Shown here in pieces: positions 7,636 through 15,395 of a DNA stretch of 26,357 nucleotides. The position numbers were made by a program, and so were the translations under genes. The stretch is taken from the NCBI GenBank assembly GCA_964498725.1, contig CAZCHS010000040.1, positions 1 through 26,357 of the forward strand, given 5' to 3'. How positions within the stretch are numbered: the first letter of the stretch is position 1; every line of letters begins with the position of its first letter. The stretch is from JAFGTP01 sp964498725. GTDB taxonomy: Bacteria > Fidelibacterota > UBA2242 > JAFGTP01. Below the pieces are notes generated by a model. That model was not told the DNA's origin and did no database searches. It was given only the letters and a program-made list of their open reading frames with translations.

Positions 7636-7708
7636 GTCAAGTTCAATAACAATTTGGGATATTCAAATATATAGTATTATAAATGAACTTAACCCAAGGC
7701 TTTGAAAA

Positions 7709-8500
7709 TCAATTGTACAACTCGGAATATTGCTTCACCATTTTATCGCAGTACTTGATGTCTTCCGGAGTAAGATTATCCAAATAGCCATTGACCTTAC
7801 CTTTGCGGGTTTTAAAAGAATTTTTATCTGATTTGTTTTTGGGTTTTAGGATTTTGCCGTGACGCATTTTGAGGATGTGCATCTTTTCCAGAAGTTGCAT
7901 GTTATGAAACTCGAAGGTATGTACAGCGCGCTTGATTTTTCTTCGGCTGATTCTCTTAACGCCAAAAAATTTAAGGATATCGTGGAGAGTATCAGCAGTA
8001 TCCTTTTTTAGGGTCTCATAACGAATCACCTGAAAGTTTTTTGGTATATCACTGTTATTCAACCAATTATTCTGAAACTCTATTAATTGTCGAATTCCCA
8101 TTTTTTTATCGCGGATAAATTCTGACAAACTAAATTTAAATTCCCGCTCCTGTCGTTTCATAGCCTGAAAAAAACTGGAGACAATGACATCTCTCGGGTC
8201 TCTGACCAAAAAAATTATTTTCAAATCCTTATAAATTGAAGGATCAATCACTAAATCAAAAGGCTTTTCCGGCGTGTATAGTGCATCGGCAGAGTCATGT
8301 TTGTATTTGATGTTTAAATGCAGGAAATCGAGCATCACGTGCACCCAAGTGCGTCCTGATTTTGGATAAGAGACGATACAACAATCTTCAAACCGGTTTT
8401 TGATCCAACCACGCTTCTGTAAAGAAAAATAGAGTCCATCATAAAGGAATTTCGGGATAAACGACCAGGCTTTGAGTTTTTGTCGAAAACCGAGTTCCAT
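7709..8500 (-). CDS. Sulfotransferase domain protein (PAPS-dependent)
   Basis: A cytosolic-type sulfotransferase (Sulfotransfer_1) expected to move sulfate from PAPS to a hydroxyl or amine of a lipid or carbohydrate. The 5'-phosphosulfate loop is YPKSGRTW at residues 45-52; the 3'-phosphate-binding element is LVRDPRDVIVSSF around residues 98-110; and the C-terminal NSFKTRKGKVNGYLDNLT matches the family's RKGxxG nucleotide-binding end. Its 263 residues are a usual length. The start is well supported by a strong GGAGG ribosome-binding site just upstream (8504-8509 on the complementary strand). It follows the PAP2 gene in the same direction with only a short possible ORF between, and is convergent with the GtrA/PAP2 operon. 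A glycan or glycolipid acceptor is inferred from the neighbourhood. No PAPS synthesis genes are present here. Confidence 0.9.
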   Translation of the reverse strand: MELGFRQKLKAWSFIPKFLYDGLYFSLQKRGWIKNRFEDCCIVSYPKSGRTWVHVMLDFLHLNIKYKHDSADALYTPEKPFDLVIDPSIYKDLKIIFLVRDPRDVIVSSFFQAMKRQEREFKFSLSEFIRDKKMGIRQLIEFQNNWLNNSDIPKNFQVIRYETLKKDTADTLHDILKFFGVKRISRRKIKRAVHTFEFHNMQLLEKMHILKMRHGKILKPKNKSDKNSFKTRKGKVNGYLDNLTPEDIKYCDKMVKQYSELYN

Positions 8501-8537
8501 TAGCCTCCTCCGGTGAATTTTAGAAGTTCTTGTTGCT

Positions 8538-8696
8538 CTATGGAAAAGTCCGCAAACATTTTATACACTGCTTATCTGAAAAATGCTTTGACATCAGCGG
8601 ATGAAATATCGATGGATTACGATTCTTTTTTTTAGGCCAGTTGATGGCGATGCGTATTTTGCGTTTGATCGATTTGATTGTTTTGCTCAGTGACAT
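8538..8696 (-). CDS. Possible small basic protein, 52 residues
   Basis: An open frame between the PAP2 and sulfotransferase genes, on their strand. ATG lies 7 bases after the PAP2 stop, and an AAGGA stretch inside the PAP2 end could serve as a rather distant ribosome-binding site. The product begins MSLSKTIKSIKRKIRIAINW and ends with QCIKCLRTFP. It is very Lys/Arg-rich, with one CxxC pair and no membrane segment. I recognise no family. It may be a true small gene, the remnant of a longer one, or chance. Without it, the 203-base gap between the two genes would be unexplained. Confidence 0.3.
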   Translation of the reverse strand: MSLSKTIKSIKRKIRIAINWPKKKNRNPSIFHPLMSKHFSDKQCIKCLRTFP

Positions 8697-8703
8697 TAAA
8701 ATA

Positions 8704-9273
8704 TTATTGTTTCCTTAATAACTTGCTCTCAGAGAATTCACGTAATCGGGTAATCAAAAAACCAATCACAATTCCCAAAAGCGCCCCACAGATAACATCA
8801 CCTGGATAATGGACGCCGGCATAAATCCGGCTGTAGGAAATAATCACGGCCCAGGCCATTAACGAATAAGTGACTATTTTATTTTTGAACAGCAGGGCTA
8901 AAAAGGTTGCCGCCGCAAAGGAGTTCGCGGCATGAGATGAAACAAACCCATATTTGCCGCCGCGTTTGCCATGCAGCAGATGTATGACATCTTTTAATTC
9001 ATCAACCCGACTGGGGCGGAGACGCTCAAAAACCTCTTTGAACAATTTGACTGAAATCTGGTCTGCCAGGGCAATCAGAATTACAATCGCCGGAATAATG
9101 ATCAGGCTGCGCTTTTTATACCGGTAGATAATAAACCCGATAATGATCAGATACATCGGGTACCAGCTTTCCTTTTTAGTAATGAACCACATAATAGGGT
9201 CCAGAAAGGAAGTATTTAAACCGTTTAAAAACAAAAATAATTTTGTGTCAATTGTGTTTAAAAATTCCAACAT
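8704..9273 (-). CDS. PAP2-family membrane phosphatase (second copy)
   Basis: A compact PAP2 phosphatase of 189 residues, the length of bacterial undecaprenyl-pyrophosphate or lipid A phosphatases. Motifs: KX6RP at K79-R86-P87; a variant second motif VSSHAANSF with catalytic-type H114 in place of PSGH; and SRX5HX3D with S148-R149, H155 and D159. It has about five to six membrane helices. The SSHA variant is common among Bacteroidota-type PAP2 proteins. A GAGAG ribosome-binding site precedes the ATG. It is probably co-transcribed with the sulfotransferase downstream. It differs enough from the PAP2 protein ending at 7399 in length and motif 2 that the two are not a recent duplication. The likely substrate is a lipid pyrophosphate or lipid A phosphate; which one cannot be decided. 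Confidence 0.9.
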   Translation of the reverse strand: MLEFLNTIDTKLFLFLNGLNTSFLDPIMWFITKKESWYPMYLIIIGFIIYRYKKRSLIIIPAIVILIALADQISVKLFKEVFERLRPSRVDELKDVIHLLHGKRGGKYGFVSSHAANSFAAATFLALLFKNKIVTYSLMAWAVIISYSRIYAGVHYPGDVICGALLGIVIGFLITRLREFSESKLLRKQ

Positions 9274-9306
9274 AATTCTCTCATAATTTTATGGGTTAAT
9301 CTATTT

Positions 9307-9383
9307 TTTCTTCCTATGAAGTCCAAATGAATTTAATGTGAAGAAATGTTGATGTGAAATGAATTATTATAGATAGGAAGAAA
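9307..9383. repeat. 11-bp inverted repeat in the intergenic region
   Basis: TTTCTTCCTAT (9307-9317) and ATAGGAAGAAA (9373-9383) are perfect inverted repeats 55 bases apart, upstream of the second PAP2 gene and next to the M16 terminator. They could form a long-looped stem or mark a paired regulator site. No function can be assigned. Confidence 0.4.
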
Positions 9384-9388
9384 GAAAC

Positions 9389-9425
9389 AAGGGATTGCAA
9401 CCTTTTGTATGTAATGCAATCCCTT
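9389..9425 (-). terminator. Rho-independent terminator of the M16 peptidase gene
   Basis: AAGGGATTGCA (9389-9399) and TGCAATCCCTT (9415-9425) form a perfect 11-bp stem with a 15-base loop. It lies 16 bases beyond the M16 stop; read on the minus strand it is followed by a T-rich GTTTCTTTC tail. It separates the peptidase transcript from the PAP2/sulfotransferase genes. Confidence 0.75.
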
Positions 9426-9441
9426 ATTCCTGTAATGTGCT

Positions 9442-12270
9442 TTATTTTTCCGGCAGTTGAATAATCTTCACCCTGTTTTTTCCAAAATACTGTTGGGCGG
9501 CTTGTTGAATATCCTCTTTAGTCAGTTGATCCACTAAATCCTGCTCATGGGGAATATCCGCCACATCAAGGCCGTGATAGACATAGGTATTCATGCGGCC
9601 CAACCAATACCGATTATTTTCCAGTCTTTTTTCATAACTTCGCATACTGGTGGCTTTTACCTTCTCAAGATTTTCCTGGCTGGGGCCTTCGGTTTTCAGT
9701 TTTTCAATTTCATCGATAATGTACCCGGTCAGCGCATCGGCACGCTGCGGGTCACAACCAAAGTAAATAAAAAACTGATATTCATTATCCGGATAGCGGT
9801 CTAAAGTAGCCATACAGCGAACACCGTAAGTACCGCTTTCTTCTTCCCGGATTTTCTTACGTAGCATTATATTGAGAATATCTTTGGTGGCAGAAACTTT
9901 CTTTGCATTGGCCATGGACCATTCTTCTTCACCATTATAAACCAGCACAACCGTGCTTTTTTCATCCATTCCGGCGTGGATTGTTTTTTCAATCTTTCCG
10001 GTGGGATAATCTTCGCCAATATCACGCCACTTATCTTCCCTGGGAAGTGACGGCAGACTACCCAGGTAGCGTTTACAATATTCCGTCAATTGCTGGGGAT
10101 CAATATTACCAACGAAGAAAAAAGTAAAATCATCAGCATCAGCAAACCGGTCTTTGTAGAACTGATAAGCCTCATTTAATTTTAATTCCGACTCCAACCT
10201 TTCAGGAGTCATGGGACGGGAACGATAATGATTTTGGGTCAGGACTTTTGTTAGTGTGTCCTGCAGTGCGGCCTGGGGATCCGCCTGCCTGTTTTTCAGC
10301 ATTGCGATCTGACGGGAAAGCATGGATTTAAAAGTGGTTTCATCTTTACGGGGCTGTATAAAATAAAGGTGCGTCAGTTTGAACATGGTTTCCAGGTCTT
10401 CCTTTGCACTGGTACCGGTAATACCTTCTCTCAATTCACTGATAAAGGGGCGCGAACTGACCCGTTTTCCGGCCAGTTTTTTCTTCAACTGGATATTGTC
10501 AAAATCGCCCACACCACTCATGTCAATGATTCGTGCGGCATAACTGGCGGAGATATATTCATCATCTGTTGCCAGAGAATGGCCGCCGGGACTGAATGAA
10601 CTCATGGCAATTTCATCATCCTTGAAATCAGTTACTTTGTAGTAGACTTTTATGCCATTGGACAGTTCCAATTCGGTAATATCCACAGCTTCATGTTTCT
10701 TTACGGCAACTACTTCTCCCGGATTTGGTATATCACTCAACAGGGGAGTGTCCGCTAAATCTTCTTGATAGGGAGCGACATCCATTGATTTCACTTCCTC
10801 AGTAATAGCAGCCAGTTCTTCTTTGGATGGATATTTCAGTCCTTCTTTTTCCGGGCCGGTGACAATTACCACACGATTATCATCGGTCACTAATTTTTTT
10901 GCCCATTGGTTGACTTCTTCAACGGTGATTTCCGGCAGGATTTTTTGGACATGTTCCCATGACCATTCAATGCCAGGAATGGGTTCCTGGGTAAGAAAAT
11001 TCCGGGTATATTCACTAACATAGTAGTCGGAATCAGTCTTTTCACGTTCATTATAAGCCGATTCAAAACTTCTTAAAATTTGTTTTTTTGTCCGTTCCAG
11101 TTCATTCTGCAAAAAGCCGTGTTCTTCAACCCGTTTGATTTCAGTCTGAAGAGTTTTTAGTCCGCGTTTGATACCGTCATCATTGACGATGGCGGCAAAA
11201 CTGAAAAAGTCCTTGGTGCGCACAATATTGGATTGTCCCGTAAAAGCCGCAACAAAAGGCGGGTCGGCCTGCTGGATTAGTTCCTGGTAGCGGGCATTCA
11301 GCATTCGGGTAAATAAAGTTGTGATCATATTATTTCGATACCAGTCCAGCGTAGACTGATCTTGCGTATCATGTTTGATATAAGTATAAACTGTAGTGCG
11401 GGAGAGTTCTTCATCCGTGGCAATGACATATTTTGTGTCTTCATGGTCAGGCAGGGGAAAGGTTTCTTTGGGCCGTGGATCTTCGGGATTTTTATTATCC
11501 TGAAAATATTTTTTGATCAGTGCTTCTGTTTTTTCCACATCCAGATCACCGACAGCGACAACTGCCATTAAATCAGGCCGGTACCAATCTTTATAAAACC
11601 GCTTTAATGTTTCATAAGAGCAATTGTCCACAACATCCATCAGGCCAATGGGTAAGCGGTTGGCATATTTGGAGCCATGAAAAAGCACCGGCAGAAATTC
11701 GTCCCGTACCCGCTGTCCAGCGCCACGGCCCAATCGCCATTCTTCGTGGACAACACCGCGTTCTTTATCGATTTCTTCATGGTCATAACTGACATTGGAA
11801 GCCCAGTCGTCCAGTACCTGGAAGCCTTTTTCCAGAATCGTGTCATTTTCTGTTGGAAGTTGCAGCATATATACGGTTTCATCGAAAGATGTGTAGGCAT
11901 TCAAATCAGCACCAAACCGCATACCGATGGATTCCAGGTAATCAATCAATTCCTGCTTTTGGAAATGCTTTGTTCCATTAAAGGCCATATGCTCGCATAG
12001 ATGAGCCAGTCCCCGCTGGTTTTCATCCTCATCAACAGCCCCAGCATTGACTACCAGGTTTAAATGAAGTCGATTTTCCGGTTTCTCATTGTTGCGAATA
12101 TAATAGGTTAATCCGTTGTCCAGTTTACCGATTTTTACCCGTGGGTCCACAGGTAGTTTTTCGTGAGTCTGCTTGGCATCGGTAACCGGCTGACCTATTT
12201 TTGTACCAACACAAGCTGTAACAATTAAAGAAATGATTACAATTGTGACAATTAATCTGAAATTTTTCAT
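9442..12270 (-). CDS. M16-family zinc peptidase, outer-membrane-type lipoprotein
   Basis: A large pitrilysin-family (M16) metallopeptidase, about 940 residues, with the layout of two M16 halves as in E. coli PqqL. Counted from the upstream ATG at 12282, the zinc motif is H94-L-C-E97-H98, and the third ligand is E174 in KERGVVHEEW, 76 residues after H98 as expected for HxxEH-x74-76-E. The second half lacks the motif, as is normal. I chose ATG 12270 because an AGGA ribosome-binding site falls just before it and lies inside the frame of the alternative start at 12282. The N-terminus is a lipoprotein signal (VIISLIVTAC; lipobox Cys is residue 24 from ATG 12282, residue 20 from ATG 12270), placing the enzyme in the periplasm or on the outer membrane. 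It probably degrades peptides or imported polypeptides. It lies 84 bases downstream of the DUF4163/DUF3298 gene, so a two-gene transcript is likely. Confidence 0.92.
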   Translation of the reverse strand: MKNFRLIVTIVIISLIVTACVGTKIGQPVTDAKQTHEKLPVDPRVKIGKLDNGLTYYIRNNEKPENRLHLNLVVNAGAVDEDENQRGLAHLCEHMAFNGTKHFQKQELIDYLESIGMRFGADLNAYTSFDETVYMLQLPTENDTILEKGFQVLDDWASNVSYDHEEIDKERGVVHEEWRLGRGAGQRVRDEFLPVLFHGSKYANRLPIGLMDVVDNCSYETLKRFYKDWYRPDLMAVVAVGDLDVEKTEALIKKYFQDNKNPEDPRPKETFPLPDHEDTKYVIATDEELSRTTVYTYIKHDTQDQSTLDWYRNNMITTLFTRMLNARYQELIQQADPPFVAAFTGQSNIVRTKDFFSFAAIVNDDGIKRGLKTLQTEIKRVEEHGFLQNELERTKKQILRSFESAYNEREKTDSDYYVSEYTRNFLTQEPIPGIEWSWEHVQKILPEITVEEVNQWAKKLVTDDNRVVIVTGPEKEGLKYPSKEELAAITEEVKSMDVAPYQEDLADTPLLSDIPNPGEVVAVKKHEAVDITELELSNGIKVYYKVTDFKDDEIAMSSFSPGGHSLATDDEYISASYAARIIDMSGVGDFDNIQLKKKLAGKRVSSRPFISELREGITGTSAKEDLETMFKLTHLYFIQPRKDETTFKSMLSRQIAMLKNRQADPQAALQDTLTKVLTQNHYRSRPMTPERLESELKLNEAYQFYKDRFADADDFTFFFVGNIDPQQLTEYCKRYLGSLPSLPREDKWRDIGEDYPTGKIEKTIHAGMDEKSTVVLVYNGEEEWSMANAKKVSATKDILNIMLRKKIREEESGTYGVRCMATLDRYPDNEYQFFIYFGCDPQRADALTGYIIDEIEKLKTEGPSQENLEKVKATSMRSYEKRLENNRYWLGRMNTYVYHGLDVADIPHEQDLVDQLTKEDIQQAAQQYFGKNRVKIIQLPEK

Positions 12271-12354
12271 GATTTTCCTCATTTTATTTTTAACGCCTTT
12301 CCCAATATAAAAATTAATTTAAACTATTTCGAATTTTTGTACGACGAGCCGGAA

Positions 12355-13095
12355 TCAATTTTTTATTTCTTCAAAATCAATAAACAGTCTGGTTGCTCCT
12401 TCGGAGTAGGGCAATATTTCATAGGGATTATAAATCAATTGATAGCCTTTTGATGTCATGCCGATGTTTTTTGGCAATTCAAACTGCTTTAAAAAAGTAT
12501 ACTCAGGCCAGGGATCGTCGTCATCCATATTCAGTTTTTTTCGCAACTTTTCTTCCGCCACTTCCACAAATTTATTTTTATTACTTACTTTTGATAAAAT
12601 ATCGATCCGGTTGCCGCTTTTAGTGTCAAAATTTAAAAATTCCAGGTATTCCATGCCGTGGGCGCCGCCGGTATAAGTATACGATTCCAGATAGACTGAA
12701 AGAATATTATTGGCATTGTAAGTGATTTCACTGGTGGTTTTCTGTTGGAATCCAATGGTTGCGGAATTTGGAAAAGTTTCACTCAATTCTTTGTATTCAT
12801 CGACAATATTGTTGTAATAGGTCTGATAATTAAGTGAATCCGTTTCTTCCAGCAACCCCATCTTAGAAAACACTGCGGATTTAATATTATTATTAATTTT
12901 GACGGCAATTCTGCTGCTATCGCTTAGCTGGTAAAAGTATAGATCAATATCTATTTTATTTTTTTTGTTTTTGAGTTGAAAACTTTCTTTGTACTGGCGT
13001 TTAACGAATTTAAGGGTTTGATTATCTGCATATTGTGACGAGCAGGCCAGGACCAGCAGGATTGGAATCACAGTCATTAATTTAATGTTTTTCAT
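12355..13095 (-). CDS. Lipoprotein with DUF4163/DUF3298-like domains
   Basis: A 246-residue secreted lipoprotein: signal peptide MKNIKLMTVIPILLVLAC with lipobox Cys18. The mature part looks like a DUF4163 (PdaC N-domain-like) region followed by a DUF3298 region. The diagnostic stretch is YTGGAHGMEYLEFLNFDTKSG, and the C-terminal part reads LIYNPYEILPYSEGATRLFI. These domains occur in RsiV-type anti-sigma factors and near peptidoglycan deacetylases, and have been linked to lysozyme binding. Here there is no transmembrane helix or sigma-factor-binding region, so it is a stand-alone periplasmic or outer-membrane lipoprotein. A GTGGGGA sequence upstream of the ATG may be the ribosome-binding site. 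It precedes the M16 peptidase on the same strand and is divergent from the NAD-salvage operon. The exact function is unknown. Confidence 0.8.
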   Translation of the reverse strand: MKNIKLMTVIPILLVLACSSQYADNQTLKFVKRQYKESFQLKNKKNKIDIDLYFYQLSDSSRIAVKINNNIKSAVFSKMGLLEETDSLNYQTYYNNIVDEYKELSETFPNSATIGFQQKTTSEITYNANNILSVYLESYTYTGGAHGMEYLEFLNFDTKSGNRIDILSKVSNKNKFVEVAEEKLRKKLNMDDDDPWPEYTFLKQFELPKNIGMTSKGYQLIYNPYEILPYSEGATRLFIDFEEIKN

Positions 13096-13205
13096 TATAT
13101 GTCCCCACTATTCACTTTTTAAATATTGTTAAACCATAGTGTATCAGTCTGAAAAGTCAAAAAATATACCAAATTATGAAATATTATACTCACAGATTTT
13201 ATTTT

Positions 13206-13235
13206 TTGCCATCATCTTTATACATTTACTATGAA
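13206..13235 (+). promoter_or_regulatory. Candidate promoter for the NAD-salvage operon
   Basis: TTGCCA (13206-13211) and TATGAA (13230-13235) are separated by 18 bases and lie 23 bases before the pncA start, in the divergent gap 13096-13258. The resemblance to a sigma-70 type promoter is moderate; in the FCB group the consensus often differs, so this is tentative. A clear GAGGAGA ribosome-binding site follows at 13248-13254. Confidence 0.35.
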
Positions 13236-13258
13236 TCAAGATAATATGAGGAGATTAA

Positions 13259-13900
13259 ATGATAAAAAAAGCATTGATCATTACCGATGTTCAAAAAGAT
13301 TTCTGTCCCGGCGGTTCACTGGCAACCCGGGATGGCAACAAAATTGTACCAATTATTAACAAGATTGTCGAAGATCATGATTTTGAAAAAATTGTTATCA
13401 CTCAGGACTGGCATCCAAAACATCACAAGAGTTTTGCTTCAAACTATGATGATCGCGAGCCTTATGACAGTATTGAAACTGAAATCGGCGTTGATAATCT
13501 CTGGCCCGACCATTGCGTTGCCGGCAGTGAAGGCGCTGAGTTTCATGATGATCTGAATACTGACCCGGCCCATCTTATTATCCGCAAGGGCAGCAATCCA
13601 GGTCTGGATTCATATTCCACTTTTTTGGAAAATGATCAGGCGACACCCACGGGATTGATAGGATATCTCAGTGACCATGAAATCCGTGAAGTGTATCTTT
13701 GTGGCATTGCCACCGATGTTTGCATTTATTATTCCGCCCTGGATGCGATAAAATTCGGTTTTGATACCTTCGTCATTGTCGATGCTACAGCCGGTGTTGA
13801 CGTACCCGCCGGTAATATTGACAAAACCATAGCAGATATGCGGGCTAAAGGTGTTACGATCATTGAATCAAAAAACCTAAAGGCACAATTACATGAATAA
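13259..13900 (+). CDS. pncA: Nicotinamidase
   Basis: Cytoplasmic cysteine hydrolase converting nicotinamide to nicotinate and ammonia, the first step of the Preiss-Handler NAD salvage route. The catalytic triad is visible as D10 (ITDVQKDF), K110 (IIRKGSN) and C155 (GIATDVCIYYSA). Metal-site residues are D50 and H52 (QDWHPKHH) and H85 (WPDHC). At 213 residues it matches E. coli PncA. The GAGGAGA ribosome-binding site gives a firm start. It overlaps the next gene, pncB, by 8 bases, so both enzymes of the pathway are translated together; that adjacency also supports the nicotinamidase call over other isochorismatase-like hydrolases. Pyrazinamide would be a side substrate if the enzyme behaves like its relatives. 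Confidence 0.95.
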   Translation: MIKKALIITDVQKDFCPGGSLATRDGNKIVPIINKIVEDHDFEKIVITQDWHPKHHKSFASNYDDREPYDSIETEIGVDNLWPDHCVAGSEGAEFHDDLNTDPAHLIIRKGSNPGLDSYSTFLENDQATPTGLIGYLSDHEIREVYLCGIATDVCIYYSALDAIKFGFDTFVIVDATAGVDVPAGNIDKTIADMRAKGVTIIESKNLKAQLHE

Positions 13901-15347
13901 CCTGGAATTATTAACTGATTTTTACGAACTCACAATGATGCAGGGCTATTATTATAATGACCCGGATAAAAGAGCCGTCTTTGATTATTTCATTCGTAAG
14001 AATCCTTTTGAAAGCGGTTATACGGTCTTTGCCGGGCTGGATCCCTTATTGGATATGCTGGAAAATTTACAATTCCGGGAGGATTCTATCGATTACCTCA
14101 GATCAACCAAACTGTTCAAACCCGAATTTTTAGATTATTTAAAGACCTTCAGGTTTAATTGCGATATAATCTCGGTAAAAGAGGGTGAAATAATTTTCCC
14201 CAATGAGCCGGTAATCCGGGTATCCGGTCCTATAATCGAAGCCCAATTGATTGAAAGTATGTTACTAAATACAATCAATTTTCAAAGTCTGATCGCCACC
14301 AAAGCCTCCCGCATCACGAATAGTGCCGGCAATAAGGCTGTTCTGGAATTTGGATTACGCCGCGCCCAGGGAGTAAACGGGGCAGTGGCCGGCACACGCG
14401 CCTCTTTTATCGGCGGCTGCGCATCCACATCCAATGTGCTTTCAGGCAAAACTTTTAATATTCCCGTCAGTGGCACCATGGCCCACAGCTGGATCATGAG
14501 CTTTGAGTCCGAATTGGCCGCCTTTGAAAAATATGCTGAAATCTTTCCTGACAATTGTATTCTACTGGTGGATACTTATGATACACTGGATACAGGTGTT
14601 CCCAATGCCATTAAAGTGTTTAAAAAATTAAAACACAAAGGGAGTAAAAAATTAGGCATCAGGCTGGACAGCGGGAATTTTGAAGAATTGAGTAAAAAGG
14701 CCAGGAAAATGCTGGATGACAATGATTTGCAGGAAGTTAAGATATTTGTCTCCAGTGAATTGGATGAAGTTATCATTGATGAATTGTTGAATAAGGATTG
14801 CCCCATCGATGCTTTTGGAGTGGGTACAAAATTAATTACTGCCAATCCCGATGCTTCACTGTCCGGTGTCTACAAATTAACCGCGCGCTATGACCGGGAA
14901 ACCGGAGCGGAAATTCCGGTTATCAAACTGTCTGATACCCTGGAAAAACGAACCAACCCCGGCACTAAAAATGTACTCCGCTTCTATAACAGTGAAGAGA
15001 TCATGGAAGCTGACCTGATCTATTTAGAGAGCGAAGAAAAAGAATTGACCAACAGAATTGAAGATGGTGATGAAATTAAAATCAATCATCAGTATAATCA
15101 GAATTCCAATTACTGGGTCGAAGAATACCAATTAGCGGAAAAACTTTTGAAACCCGTCATGAAGAATGGTGAAGTTATTAACCGGGACAGCAATTTGGAG
15201 AGCATTAAAAAATACCGCCGGGAACAAATCAATAAAGTTCATGAAAAAGTCAAGCGGTTTGTCAATCCCCATGAATATCTGGTCGGCCTGTCCGAAAACC
15301 TTCACGATTTAAAAAATAAGATGATACAAAACCAAAATAACAAATGA
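13893..15347 (+). CDS. pncB: Nicotinate phosphoribosyltransferase
   Basis: Converts nicotinate and PRPP, with ATP, to nicotinate mononucleotide, using the product of the preceding gene. Family marks are the N-terminus LLTDFYELTMMQGYY, LEFGLRRAQGVNGAVAGTRAS around residues 151-171, the phosphorylatable-type histidine H198 in SGTMAHSWIMSF, LVDTYDTLDTGVPNAI, and the phosphate-binding AFGVGTKLIT region. At 484 residues it belongs to the longer bacterial PncB class (about 440-490) rather than the E. coli form of about 400. The last 100 residues are lysine- and glutamate-rich and end in a helical segment. The ATG overlaps the pncA stop by 8 bases. Adenylyltransferase and NAD synthetase genes, needed to finish the pathway, are not in the window. 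Confidence 0.95.
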   Translation: MNNLELLTDFYELTMMQGYYYNDPDKRAVFDYFIRKNPFESGYTVFAGLDPLLDMLENLQFREDSIDYLRSTKLFKPEFLDYLKTFRFNCDIISVKEGEIIFPNEPVIRVSGPIIEAQLIESMLLNTINFQSLIATKASRITNSAGNKAVLEFGLRRAQGVNGAVAGTRASFIGGCASTSNVLSGKTFNIPVSGTMAHSWIMSFESELAAFEKYAEIFPDNCILLVDTYDTLDTGVPNAIKVFKKLKHKGSKKLGIRLDSGNFEELSKKARKMLDDNDLQEVKIFVSSELDEVIIDELLNKDCPIDAFGVGTKLITANPDASLSGVYKLTARYDRETGAEIPVIKLSDTLEKRTNPGTKNVLRFYNSEEIMEADLIYLESEEKELTNRIEDGDEIKINHQYNQNSNYWVEEYQLAEKLLKPVMKNGEVINRDSNLESIKKYRREQINKVHEKVKRFVNPHEYLVGLSENLHDLKNKMIQNQNNK

Positions 15348-15395
15348 CTTATGTAACCTAATTACAAACAATAATTCTAACAAACAGGAGAAAAA

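Larger units (their letters stand above)
7395..7704. repeat. Intergenic repeat, copy B (interrupted by an insertion)
   Basis: Second copy of the repeat seen at 4463-4582. Its left part is 7395-7445 and its right part 7636-7704; the 190 bases between them are absent from copy A. The left part begins within the PAP2 stop codon region. With the insert removed, CCTTAAGTCAAGTTCA would pair imperfectly with TGAACTTAACCCAAGG (13 of 16), so the potential stem-loop is shared with copy A. The repeat and its insert fill the whole 309-base gap between the two convergent genes. Confidence 0.82.

Noticed and set aside
12355..13095. An anti-sigma factor (RsiV-like) reading of the DUF3298-like protein
   Set aside because: The protein has a lipoprotein signal and no transmembrane or cytoplasmic sigma-binding part, and no sigma factor gene is adjacent.
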